This document shows, in pieces, positions 26,811 to 35,028 of a DNA stretch of 64,000 bases. Origin of the DNA: Myroides guanonis (GTDB taxonomy: Bacteria; Bacteroidota; Bacteroidia; Flavobacteriales; Flavobacteriaceae); contig NZ_FORU01000018.1 of assembly GCF_900114085.1 (NCBI RefSeq), forward strand, positions 1 through 64,000, read 5' to 3'. The stretch's first letter is position 1. Each line of letters opens with the position of its first letter. Below the pieces are notes generated by a model. The model ran no database searches. It was not told the DNA's origin and worked only from the letters and a program-made list of their open reading frames with translations. The position numbers were made by a program, and so were the translations under genes.

Positions 26811-27734
26811 ATGATACATAAAGATTGGGACTACTATTTAAGCAGTTTTCGCACTTATCTCAAGCTTGAAAGAGCTCTGTCTGAAAATTCTATTGCCAAT
26901 TATACATTTGATGTTGAGCGTTTAATAACATATTTAGCTCAATATAATGAAGTTATTAGTCCACTAGAAGTTACACCCGATTTAATTCAGGCATTCTTAT
27001 ATCAAATAAATGCAGAAGTTGCTCCAACTACTCAATCACGTATTATTTCTGGTTTAAAAAGCTTTTTCAATTACCTGCTACTGGAGCGTTGTTTAGATAA
27101 GTCTCCTATGGATTTAATAGAAGTACCAAAAACTGGACGCAAACTACCCGATGTTTTAGCTTTAGAAGAGATAGATTTATTGATGGAAGGAATAGACCAT
27201 TCTACTCCAGAAGGATATAGAAATCGTGTGATTTTAGAAACACTTTACAGTTGTGGGCTGCGAGTGAGTGAGCTTACGCATTTAAGAAAATCGGATTTGT
27301 TTTTCGAAGAAGGATTTATAAGAATTATTGGAAAGGGAGAAAAACATCGTTTTGTTCCTATAGGTCCCGATACAATGGGATTTATAAATAGATATATGCA
27401 AGAGATAAGATCTCATTTAAAAATAGATTCTAAGTACAGTGATATTGTTTTTTTGAATAGGAGAGGTAGGCAACTTACAAGAGCGATGATATTCACTATC
27501 GTTAAAAATGCAGCAGTAGAAATAGGGTTAAAAAAACAGATAAGCCCCCATACATTCAGACATTCATATGCGACTCATTTATTAGAAAATGGAGCGGATA
27601 TCCGTGCTATACAGTTGCTATTAGGTCATGAGTCTATTACCACTACTGAAATTTACACACATGTAAATAGAGAACATTTACGCTCGGTCTTGGAGAAATT
27701 TCATCCTAGAAGTAGTTCAGTAAATGAAAAGTAA
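26811..27734 (+). CDS. xerD: Tyrosine recombinase XerD
   Basis: The 307-residue protein has a SAM-like N-terminal domain (FRTYLKLERALSENSIANY) and a phage-integrase catalytic domain. The full catalytic set is visible: Arg in CGLRVSELTHL, Lys in GKGEKHRFVP, HTFRHS, the second His in LLGHES, and the Tyr in EIYTHV near the end. It resolves chromosome dimers at dif with its XerC partner. The ATG at 26811 is preferred over an upstream TTG at 26775, because the extension would overlap the terminator and -7 box. It stands alone and shows no sign of being an island integrase. Confidence 0.93.
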   Translation: MIHKDWDYYLSSFRTYLKLERALSENSIANYTFDVERLITYLAQYNEVISPLEVTPDLIQAFLYQINAEVAPTTQSRIISGLKSFFNYLLLERCLDKSPMDLIEVPKTGRKLPDVLALEEIDLLMEGIDHSTPEGYRNRVILETLYSCGLRVSELTHLRKSDLFFEEGFIRIIGKGEKHRFVPIGPDTMGFINRYMQEIRSHLKIDSKYSDIVFLNRRGRQLTRAMIFTIVKNAAVEIGLKKQISPHTFRHSYATHLLENGADIRAIQLLLGHESITTTEIYTHVNREHLRSVLEKFHPRSSSVNEK

Positions 27735-27737
27735 AAA

Positions 27738-27768
27738 ATAACCCCATTTCATTTTGAAACAGGGTTAT
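27738..27768 (-). terminator. Hairpin between the convergent xerD and usp genes
   Basis: ATAACCC pairs with GGGTTAT, with an inner TTTC/GAAA stem. The A-run to the left favours termination on the minus strand. Confidence 0.6.
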
Positions 27769-27796
27769 ACGTAACAATTAATATAAAGATATGAAA

Positions 27797-28630
27797 TTAC
27801 TCTTCATGGAATGCTAATACTGGAGTGTCCATATGATAACTCAATTTACGAGTCATACTAGAGCTGAACAGTTTTTCAAAAAAGTTTCTACTTCTAGTAA
27901 CAGCGACAACCAAGTCAATATCTTCATCATCCATAAACTCAAAAATAGCCTCGTCAACGGTTTTACTAGTTATGAAATGGAAAGAAATAGGTTCATTTTC
28001 ATATCGTTCTCGCCATTCTGCAAGCTTTTGACCGTTAATGGTAGTTTTTTCTGAAGAGATATGTAAACATTCTATTTCAGCCTCAAAAACTTTTGCAATA
28101 GGAATAAGCTTATCTAATATCTCTAAATCCTTGTCTTTAAAAAGAGTAGTAAAGGCTATGTTTTGTATTCCATGAAATACTGCATTATGAGGAACGCTTA
28201 AAACAGGAATATGTAGCGATGAGATAGCATTAGCTGTGTTTGAACCTAAAAGTTTTTTGTCAAATCCTGAGTTTCCATTAGTTCCCATGACAACTAGGTC
28301 AATATTTTCTTCCTTGACGCATTTTTTTATAATTGAATTTAAAAACCCTTCTTCTAAAATGTATAACATAGGAACATGTGATAAACCTTGTTCTTCTGCA
28401 ATCTGTCTAATGAAAGGTACCTGGTCTTTAAAGTTCTCAAACTTGCCGAGTTCAATCGTTTTATAAACATCTTGAACCATTACAGGGTTGGCAGTCGCAG
28501 AAATCACAGGCATTTCATATGCGTGTAATACATAAAGAGTAGAGCCATATTTTTCAGCCATCTTTAAAGCATAAACCAAGGCATTATTAGCAGTAGTTGA
28601 AAAATCTGTAGGAAATAGTATCTTTTTCAT
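27797..28630 (-). CDS. Universal stress protein, tandem UspA domains
   Basis: The 277-residue protein has two UspA folds: MKKILFPTDFSTTANNALVY through VVMGTNGNSGFDKKLLGSNT (residues 1-145), with the ATP-binding G-x2-G-x9-G-S/T signature, and a weaker second copy (146-277) ending SMTRKLSYHMDTPVLAFHEE. It is a cytoplasmic stress-response nucleotide-binding protein whose client is unknown. It is a single-gene unit, divergent from mnmE. Confidence 0.92.
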   Translation of the reverse strand: MKKILFPTDFSTTANNALVYALKMAEKYGSTLYVLHAYEMPVISATANPVMVQDVYKTIELGKFENFKDQVPFIRQIAEEQGLSHVPMLYILEEGFLNSIIKKCVKEENIDLVVMGTNGNSGFDKKLLGSNTANAISSLHIPVLSVPHNAVFHGIQNIAFTTLFKDKDLEILDKLIPIAKVFEAEIECLHISSEKTTINGQKLAEWRERYENEPISFHFITSKTVDEAIFEFMDDEDIDLVVAVTRSRNFFEKLFSSSMTRKLSYHMDTPVLAFHEE

Positions 28631-28752
28631 AGTAATCTAATTTGGTTTGTTCCATAAAGATAAGAATATAGTTTGATTTTTTTTAAAAATGTAAGCTTTA
28701 AATCATCTAGAACTACTAAAAAGAGCATTTTAGAAAACAGACGATAAAACCG

Positions 28753-28760
28753 TATATTTG
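28753..28760 (+). promoter_or_regulatory. -7 box TATATTTG before mnmE
   Basis: A perfect TAnnTTTG in the context CCGTATATTTGC, 16 bases before the ATG at 28777. Confidence 0.6.
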
Positions 28761-28776
28761 CACCTTTAAAGATTGA

Positions 28777-30174
28777 ATGAATATGATTTTACAAGATACC
28801 ATTGTAGCCCTTGCTACTCCTTCAGGAGCTGGAGCTATTGCTGTTATAAGAGTTTCTGGAAAAAATGCAATTAAAGTAGCGGAAGAAGTTTTTGAATCGG
28901 TGAAAGGGAAGAAGTTAACAAAACAGAAAACGCACACATTGCATTTAGGACATATAGTAGATGGTGATCGAGTAATAGATCAAGTATTGACATCTTTGTT
29001 CAAAGGGCCTAACTCTTATACGGGTGAAGACACCGTTGAGATATCTTGTCACGGCTCTACATTCATTCAGCAGCAAATTATACAATTGCTATTGAGAAAG
29101 GGTTGTAAAATGGCACAAGCAGGGGAATTCACTATGCGTGCTTTTTTAAACGGCAAGTTAGACCTTTCTCAAGCAGAAGCTGTAGCAGATCTTATTGCTT
29201 CAGATAATGAAGCAAGTCATCAGATAGCTATGCAACAGATGCGCGGTGGTTTTTCTAGTGAAATAGCTAAGTTGAGAGAAGAATTATTAAACTTCGCATC
29301 TCTAATCGAGTTAGAACTTGATTTCTCTGAAGAGGATGTAGAATTTGCAGACCGTACTCAGTTTCGTGAACTCATTCAGCGCATAGAATTTGTATTAAAA
29401 AGATTGATAGATTCGTTTGCAGTAGGAAATGTTATTAAAAATGGAATACCAGTTGCAATAGTGGGAGAGCCCAATGTAGGTAAATCAACACTATTAAACG
29501 CATTGTTGAACGAAGAACGCGCAATTGTATCAGAGATAGCAGGAACCACTAGAGATACTATTGAAGATGAATTGGTAATAGATGGAATTGGCTTTAGATT
29601 TATAGACACTGCGGGAATACGCGAGACGAAAGATGTGGTAGAGAGCATTGGGATTCAAAAAACATTTGAGAAGATAGAAGCAGCCCAAGTTGTAATTTAT
29701 TTAATAGACGGAGGTAAATTGAATGAAAGCACACTGGAGAAGATTAAAGTAGAGGTAGAGAAATTAAAAAATCAATATCCACTAAAACCTTTATTAGTAG
29801 TTTGCAATAAAAGAGATTTATTAAGTGAAGAGCAAATAACTAGCTGTCAGACATACATACCAGAGTTATTATTCATGTCTGCTAAAGAAAAAGAAGGTGT
29901 AGAGGGGTTAAAAGACAGTTTATTGAGCTTTGTAAATACTGGAGCATTGAGAAATAATGAAACTATTGTAACCAACACCAGACATTATGATGCGTTGTTA
30001 AAAGCATTAGAAGAAATTGAAAAGGTGAAATGGGGGTTACAAACAAATATATCAGCAGACTTAATGGCAATAGACATTCGTCAAGCACTTTATTATTTCG
30101 GTGAGATTACTGGTCAAGTAAGTAATGATGAACTGCTTGGTAATATTTTTGCTAATTTTTGTATCGGGAAATAA
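28777..30174 (+). CDS. mnmE: tRNA uridine-5-carboxymethylaminomethyl modification GTPase
   Basis: The 465-residue protein acts with MnmG to modify U34 of certain tRNAs. It has an N-terminal folate-binding domain (TIVALATPSGAGAIAVIRVSG), a long helical domain, an inserted G domain with GEPNVGKSTLLNALL, EIAGTTRDTIED, IDTAGIRE and CNKRDLL, and the essential C-terminal FCIGK motif whose Cys is catalytic. It is intact. ATG codons at 28777 and 28783 are both possible. Confidence 0.97.
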   Translation: MNMILQDTIVALATPSGAGAIAVIRVSGKNAIKVAEEVFESVKGKKLTKQKTHTLHLGHIVDGDRVIDQVLTSLFKGPNSYTGEDTVEISCHGSTFIQQQIIQLLLRKGCKMAQAGEFTMRAFLNGKLDLSQAEAVADLIASDNEASHQIAMQQMRGGFSSEIAKLREELLNFASLIELELDFSEEDVEFADRTQFRELIQRIEFVLKRLIDSFAVGNVIKNGIPVAIVGEPNVGKSTLLNALLNEERAIVSEIAGTTRDTIEDELVIDGIGFRFIDTAGIRETKDVVESIGIQKTFEKIEAAQVVIYLIDGGKLNESTLEKIKVEVEKLKNQYPLKPLLVVCNKRDLLSEEQITSCQTYIPELLFMSAKEKEGVEGLKDSLLSFVNTGALRNNETIVTNTRHYDALLKALEEIEKVKWGLQTNISADLMAIDIRQALYYFGEITGQVSNDELLGNIFANFCIGK

Positions 30175-30197
30175 GATATTTGTAATTATATTTTTAT

Positions 30198-30234
30198 AAA
30201 GCGTTGTAGTATTAACTACAACGCTTTTTTTTTG
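30198..30234 (+). terminator. mnmE terminator
   Basis: Thirteen-base arms AAAGCGTTGTAGT / ACTACAACGCTTT, loop ATTA, then a T-run. Confidence 0.92.
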
Positions 30235-30970
30235 GATATTCTTGTGTAAAGTAAAACAGTAATACTAGTTTTTAGACCTAAATTGATTTAACACTTTAAT
30301 GTTTAAAAGACGATTATGAAATATAGTACTTCCTTCATCTTCTATAGCAAATAGTATTTGTGTTAGGTTTATGTTTTTTTTCAAATTTGCTACGCTCAAG
30401 TCTTACCAATTTATTTTTACCATTCTCGGTACTGATGATGTAACTACTAATGATATTGAAGAACATCTTTTTTGCTTTACTTCCAATTTCGGTCAAGTAG
30501 ACTCAAAAAGCAAAACGTGTAAACAACGTGGAATAAAGAATGATGACCAAAAAGAAGGTGAGTCTAATCAAGGAGCTCAAATGGGAGGTGCTATATAATA
30601 TTTTATTATTTCAATTTTATTATTTTAAATTCATGAACCCTAATTCTGATTTTTTAGAATTGGGTTTTTTGTTTTTAATCGAATCACTTTTAAATAATCT
30701 AATACAGCAGTTCTATTTGTCAAATAGGCATAAGAAGAGTTATTTATCGATATTTTTTTATATAGATCTGGATATCAGAGATTATTTTCAAAATTAATAC
30801 TTATAAAATATTGTTTGAGTTTCGATGTAATCTCCTCAATTTGTTTTGTAAAAAGCTTCAAACCTTGCTAAATAGTTAAACTTTTAATTTGTTTTAATGA
30901 GAGGTACGTGCTGAAATTAAAATAGTGTAACTTCATTGTATTCAAATATATAGGTAAAAATAAAGAACGG
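30235..30970. other. Gene-poor stretch with an orphan terminator-like hairpin
   Basis: There is no convincing gene in about 740 bases. A 75-codon frame (30371-30598) has no recognisable domain and biased, unlikely composition. A hairpin AACCCTAATTCT / AGAATTGGGTT followed by TTTTTT (30636-30670) lies just after it, which hints at a transcript ending there. This could be a decayed gene or a small RNA; neither is proven. Confidence 0.4.
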
Positions 30971-30984
30971 ATTATATAAATAAT

Positions 30985-30992
30985 TACATTTG
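30985..30992 (+). promoter_or_regulatory. -7 box TACATTTG before tatA
   Basis: It fits TAnnTTTG and lies 29 bases before the tatA start. Confidence 0.5.
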
Positions 30993-31020
30993 TTTTTTTG
31001 TAATATTAATTATTCATACT

Positions 31021-31239
31021 ATGTATTCACTATTAGTATTTCTTGGAGCGATAGCTCCTTCTGAATTTATCTTAGTTATTGCAATTGTGTTGTTGCTGTT
31101 TGGTGGTAAAAAAATTCCAGAATTGATGAAAGGTTTAGGAACTGGTATCAAGGAATTTAAAAATGCCACAAAAGAACATAACAATCCAACTGCGAAAGCG
31201 ACGACACAAGATCAGGAAGAACAATTTAAAACAGAGTAA
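31021..31239 (+). CDS. tatA: Twin-arginine translocase subunit TatA
   Basis: The 72-residue protein has one N-terminal membrane helix (FILVIAIVLLLFGGKKIPEL), the Phe-Gly hinge and the amphipathic helix MKGLGTGIKEFKNA, then a polar tail. This is the pore-forming component for export of folded proteins across the inner membrane. TatC is not in the window. It stands alone with its own -7 box and terminator. Confidence 0.93.
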   Translation: MYSLLVFLGAIAPSEFILVIAIVLLLFGGKKIPELMKGLGTGIKEFKNATKEHNNPTAKATTQDQEEQFKTE

Positions 31240-31260
31240 TAACACTCTTTTTAATAAAAA

Positions 31261-31287
31261 AAACACTAAGAAATTAGTGTTTTTTTA
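31261..31287 (+). terminator. tatA terminator
   Basis: AAACACTAA pairs with TTAGTGTTT around GAAA, followed by a T-run. Confidence 0.88.
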
Positions 31288-31385
31288 TTATTCTCTAGGT
31301 TGATGTTATATTACTACGTGATTTTGTAAAGGAGTTTGATTTATGGTCGACAAATCCATAATTCTTGAATTAAGAATACTTTTTA

Positions 31386-31418
31386 AAACCCTAAAGTGAT
31401 TAGAACTTTAGAGTTTTT
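31386..31418 (+). terminator. Hairpin with T-run of unclear ownership
   Basis: AAAAC-CTAAAGT pairs with ACTTTAG-GTTTT, followed by T residues, about 110 bases before the metal-binding lipoprotein gene. It may be a back-up terminator for tatA. A second, smaller hairpin (ACATCC/GGATGT, 31488-31509) lies 17 bases before the lipoprotein start. Confidence 0.5.
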
Positions 31419-31526
31419 TTTAAAATAAAAGTCATAATTCAAAAGGAATTAAATTGGCACAATTATGGTAATCTATTTATTGAAGGCACATCCGCTAATT
31501 GTTGGATGTAGTTAAAAGATAATCAT

Positions 31527-32474
31527 ATGAAAAAAATAAAAAAATCCATTTTAGCATTAGCCGTTATCATGACTGCTTTTGCAGCTTGTAATAACGTAGA
31601 AAATAAGAAGAGTGAAACATCTGAGACATCAGAAGAAGCTGTTCAAGAATATACACACGAATGTTCTATGCATCCTGAAGTAAAGGGAATGGAAGGGTAT
31701 AAATGTACTAAATGTGGTATGGATTTACAACCCATTAAAAAAGATGAGATTAAAGCGTTAAAAGTTGATATTTCATCAAAACAAGGAGTTATTGAATCTG
31801 GTAAACCAGTCAACTTTTCTATTTCTATTACTGATAACGGAAAGAATGTTCCATTAGAAGTGCAACACGATATGAAAATGCACCTTTTGGTTGTAAATGA
31901 GGAGTTAACTTGGTTCGATCATATTCACCCAGAAGAACAAACAGATAGTACTTACAATGTTTCAGAAACATTTCCATTTGCTGGAAAATACTTAATGTTT
32001 ACAGATTTTAAAGCTGTTGGAGCATCTGGTATTGTAGATAAACAAGAGATTGAAATAAAAGGTATCCCTAGTAATCAAGTGGCTAAGTTGGACCCGAAAT
32101 ATGTTTCTAAAGTAGGTGGTTATACTGTAACATTACTCAACGGTGAAGATTTGAAAACCAATAGACCCCAAGATTTAAAGTTTACAATTGAGAAAGATGG
32201 TAAACAATTTCAAGTTGCAGATATGCAGAATTATCTTGGAGCAACTGCCCATATTGTGATGATTAGTCAAATCGATAAGGATTTTCTACACATTCATCCC
32301 ATGTCTGATAAACAACTTCCAATTTATGCTGAAACAAGCATAAATAAACCTGGTGTTTATAGAATGTGGGTACAGTTTAAAATTGATGGAAAATTACAAA
32401 CCGCTGATTTTACCGTTGATGTTTCGGAAGGAGAAAAAACTAGTGAAGCTCATAGTGGGCATGATCATCATTAA
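31527..32474 (+). CDS. Heavy-metal-binding-domain lipoprotein
   Basis: The 315-residue protein has a lipoprotein signal (LAVIMTAFAAC, lipidated Cys near residue 20). A short heavy-metal-binding domain follows (YTHECSMHPEVKGMEGYKC, then TKCGMDLQP; two Cys pairs and His). A larger periplasmic part has repeated HIHP motifs (WFDHIHPEEQ, FLHIHPMSDK), and the tail is His-rich (HSGHDHH). These features suggest copper or silver binding at the membrane. The fold of the central part looks like the YtkA/DUF-type Ig domain often paired with this domain. It is not adjacent to a pump here; the efflux genes at 55-61 kb are 23 kb away. Confidence 0.88.
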   Translation: MKKIKKSILALAVIMTAFAACNNVENKKSETSETSEEAVQEYTHECSMHPEVKGMEGYKCTKCGMDLQPIKKDEIKALKVDISSKQGVIESGKPVNFSISITDNGKNVPLEVQHDMKMHLLVVNEELTWFDHIHPEEQTDSTYNVSETFPFAGKYLMFTDFKAVGASGIVDKQEIEIKGIPSNQVAKLDPKYVSKVGGYTVTLLNGEDLKTNRPQDLKFTIEKDGKQFQVADMQNYLGATAHIVMISQIDKDFLHIHPMSDKQLPIYAETSINKPGVYRMWVQFKIDGKLQTADFTVDVSEGEKTSEAHSGHDHH

Positions 32475-32512
32475 GTAAATTGTACGATTAAAGTAAATAG
32501 CTAATATTATCT

Positions 32513-32547
32513 AAGTACCAAGTATATTATATGCTTGGTACTTTTTT
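32513..32547 (+). terminator. Terminator of the metal-binding lipoprotein
   Basis: AAGTACCAAG pairs perfectly with CTTGGTACTT, followed by TTTTTT on the plus strand. It overlaps the last codons of the convergent phosphopantetheinyl transferase gene. Confidence 0.88.
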
Positions 32548-33048
32548 GTTTTTAATTAAAACGACTTTTTCAAAACGACCGTGATTGCTAATCGAAACTG
32601 CTTGTTGATGTTTATTTTGGGCTGACAGTAGATATGGGATACCGTGTTCGTCTTTTCCGATTCCTCTTCTTTCAATTTGTATTATATCTTCCAAATCGTT
32701 TAAAGAAGTAACAGCAACAGTATGTAAAAATTCTATTGAGATGTCGGTTTTAGTGTAGTAAACCATGTCTAAAAATCTAACTATCCCTGTAACACAAGTA
32801 GTAGTTTCGGTTAGTATTAGGCATTCAAATTTTTGAGGGATAAATTCTCTTCTTTTAGTTTGGCGGTTGTGTATTTTATATGCGGCTTCTTTCATGCTCC
32901 AAAACAACCATACGATAGTTTCAGAATTTGAATTATTAACTATTAACCTTTGCTCTTTAGTTGTGAATAGTTTTTGAATAAAGCCTTTGCGTTGCCAATC
33001 ACTTTCACGCCGACTCAGAGATAAATCTATCACATCATTGCCAATCAT
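32527..33048 (-). CDS. 4'-phosphopantetheinyl transferase (Sfp/AcpS superfamily)
   Basis: The 173-residue protein has the two superfamily blocks GNDVIDL (residues 3-9, Mg-binding Asp) and WSMKEAAYK (50-58). It converts apo carrier proteins to the holo form with coenzyme A. It is the last gene of the type III PKS operon and overlaps the ACP gene by four bases, so the ACP is its obvious client. The NRPS carriers at the other end of the window are possible clients too. It is shorter than Sfp (about 220 residues) and nearer to group-specific small enzymes. Confidence 0.9.
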   Translation of the reverse strand: MIGNDVIDLSLSRRESDWQRKGFIQKLFTTKEQRLIVNNSNSETIVWLFWSMKEAAYKIHNRQTKRREFIPQKFECLILTETTTCVTGIVRFLDMVYYTKTDISIEFLHTVAVTSLNDLEDIIQIERRGIGKDEHGIPYLLSAQNKHQQAVSISNHGRFEKVVLIKNKKVPSI

Positions 33049-33299
33049 TTTGCGTCGAGTTTGCTTTGAATGATAGCAACAGCGGTTTTAACATCGAGCA
33101 TACGTTGCATGTCTGTAGTGTCAATTAATATGTCGAAAGTTTCTTCAATATCCAATACAATATCGACTAAGTTGGCTGAATTAATGTTTAAATCACTAAT
33201 GAAATCGGTATTCTCCGATAAGTTTTCATAAGCTTCGATATTAGATGTATAAGGTTTGATGATAACCTTTAATTTGGCAATTAGTTCGTCTTTGTTCAT
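33045..33299 (-). CDS. Dedicated acyl carrier protein
   Basis: The 84-residue acidic four-helix protein has the carrier core DLNINSANLVDIVLDIEETF; Ser41 is the expected phosphopantetheine site (sequence N-S-A rather than the common D-S-L). It differs from a housekeeping AcpP, and sits between a ketosynthase and a phosphopantetheinyl transferase with four-base overlaps on both sides. It most likely carries the starter acyl chain for the type III PKS. Confidence 0.9.
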   Translation of the reverse strand: MNKDELIAKLKVIIKPYTSNIEAYENLSENTDFISDLNINSANLVDIVLDIEETFDILIDTTDMQRMLDVKTAVAIIQSKLDAK

Positions 33300-34576
33300 A
33301 ATAGTTCGTTGTCAAATTTTTTTAATATTATACAGGCGTTTACATCTCCAAAGCCAAAACTAGCTTTAGCAATTATATTCAGATTATAATTTTTTGTTTT
33401 TAAGGGAACTTTTGAGGGACTTATAAGTGATGATATTTCTGGATGTAGATCCTCACAATTGGTATTGCCAAAAATAAAACCCTCGTGAAGCTGAAGTACA
33501 GCAGCTACGCTTTCTATACTTCCCGCAGCACTTAGACAATGTCCGGTCATACCTTTTAAGGAGTTTATATAAGGAAATTCATTTTCAAAACGATTCAATG
33601 CTTTTGCCCAGTTTTCGATTTCAAGACTGTCCTTTGTAGTTGCGGTGAGATGTCCATTTACAGCATCAATCTCTGTTGCGGAGATACCAGAGTTCTTAAG
33701 AGAATCGGTAATGCAACGTTGTACAGCAAGGCTATTGGGTGCTGTCATACTACCCGTTCCTCGTTGTCCACCTGAATTTACACTACCTCCTAATATTTCA
33801 GCGTAAATGGTTGCATTTCGCTCTAAAGCGCTTTCTAAACTTTCTATGACTAATGCTCCAGCACCACTTCCCGGAACAAATCCAGAGGCAGTAGCGCTCA
33901 TAGGACGAGAACCTTGATTTGGAGTGCCATTATATCTTGAGCTGCAAACACGTAAAGCGTCAAAACCTGCCCAAATATAAGGACCACTATCTGAAGTACT
34001 ACCAGCTAGTATGCGTTTTGCTTTTCCTGAACTTATTCGGTCATAAGCCATTAAAATAGCTTCTGTGCCCGTTGCGCAGGCTGAAGAGTTGGAGGTTACT
34101 TGGTTCCCAAGTCCAAGTTTTCCGCCAAGGTATGCACTGATACCACTGTTCATAGTTTGAGCTACTACTGTACTACCGAGTTTACGGGTTTGCAAATCAT
34201 CAATCTTATAAATGCTTTCTCGGAATTTGTCAATGCCCGATGTCCCTGTTCCAAAAATGGTTCCCGTATCCCAGTCAGGTTCTGTGTTTTTTTCGATTGG
34301 TAATCCCGCATTTTCCCATGCCTCAATACCTGCTATGACTCCATATAGTATACCAGTACTATTAAATCCCCGGAGTTCGAGATCAGTAAAATATTTTGAT
34401 TTTAGTTCGTCAGTTATTTCTGGCTTACCCGCTATCTGACAAGAAAACTGCAATTGTTGCAATTGTTCATCGTATCGTATACCTGAGACTCCATTTTTTA
34501 TTGCATTAGTAAAAGCAGGGACTCCAATTCCGTTTGGAGCTACTACACCCAAGCCAGTTATCACAACTCTATTCAT
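33296..34576 (-). CDS. Beta-ketoacyl-ACP synthase (FabF/KAS II type)
   Basis: The 426-residue thiolase-fold condensing enzyme has catalytic Cys167 in SSACATGTEA, His309 in AVNGHLTATTKD, His346 in KGMTGHCLSAAGSIES, and GFGDVNACI at the end. All three residues are present, so it is an active synthase and not a chain-length factor. Its neighbours suggest that it elongates an acyl chain on the dedicated ACP. It overlaps both flanking genes by four bases. Confidence 0.93.
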   Translation of the reverse strand: MNRVVITGLGVVAPNGIGVPAFTNAIKNGVSGIRYDEQLQQLQFSCQIAGKPEITDELKSKYFTDLELRGFNSTGILYGVIAGIEAWENAGLPIEKNTEPDWDTGTIFGTGTSGIDKFRESIYKIDDLQTRKLGSTVVAQTMNSGISAYLGGKLGLGNQVTSNSSACATGTEAILMAYDRISSGKAKRILAGSTSDSGPYIWAGFDALRVCSSRYNGTPNQGSRPMSATASGFVPGSGAGALVIESLESALERNATIYAEILGGSVNSGGQRGTGSMTAPNSLAVQRCITDSLKNSGISATEIDAVNGHLTATTKDSLEIENWAKALNRFENEFPYINSLKGMTGHCLSAAGSIESVAAVLQLHEGFIFGNTNCEDLHPEISSLISPSKVPLKTKNYNLNIIAKASFGFGDVNACIILKKFDNELL

Positions 34577-35010
34577 AATCTAGTTGTTATCATGCCAGCC
34601 AATATGCCTTTACAGACTTCTTGACCTGTTTCGTTTTTCATAACAACGTCACATTTTAGTTTACCGAATCTGAAATATATTTTTTGTGATGAGACGGTAA
34701 CTTTTTCTTTGGGATATACAGGTTTTAGAAACTGCATATCAGCTGATGTAAATGCTATTACGGTATCTTTTTCTAAATTATTGTTCAACAAATGTATGCC
34801 CATGCAAACTAAACCTATCTGCGCCATGGTTTCGGTTAAAATTACCCCAGGAGTTACGGGATTATCTTTAAAATGTCCTTTATAAAAATCAAGGTTTTCA
34901 TCAAAGGTATAGGTTCCTGAAATGCTATTTTCATCTACATGAAGTAATTCATCTACAAATAAAAATGGTTTGCTATAAGGTAATTGTGTTATAATATCAT
35001 TTAAGTTCAT
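34573..35010 (-). CDS. FabZ-like hotdog 3-hydroxyacyl-ACP dehydratase
   Basis: The 145-residue hotdog protein has YKGHFKDNPVTPGVILTETM (catalytic His46 and Glu60 in the usual FabZ/FabA layout) and an MAQIG helix. It would dehydrate 3-hydroxyacyl-ACP made on the operon's ACP. No ketoreductase is present in the operon, so that step would need a shared FabG, or the protein may act in another way (for example as a thioesterase or cyclase). It overlaps the ketosynthase gene by four bases. Confidence 0.88.
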   Translation of the reverse strand: MNLNDIITQLPYSKPFLFVDELLHVDENSISGTYTFDENLDFYKGHFKDNPVTPGVILTETMAQIGLVCMGIHLLNNNLEKDTVIAFTSADMQFLKPVYPKEKVTVSSQKIYFRFGKLKCDVVMKNETGQEVCKGILAGMITTRL

Positions 35011-35028
35011 CGTTTGTATTTTATAGGA

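Noticed and set aside
26811..27734. XerD as an island integrase
   Set aside because: It has its own promoter and terminator, housekeeping neighbours on both sides, and the size and motifs of chromosomal XerD.
30371..30598. 75-codon gene of unknown function
   Set aside because: Odd composition, no recognisable motif, no promoter; kept only as a possible decayed gene or transcript.
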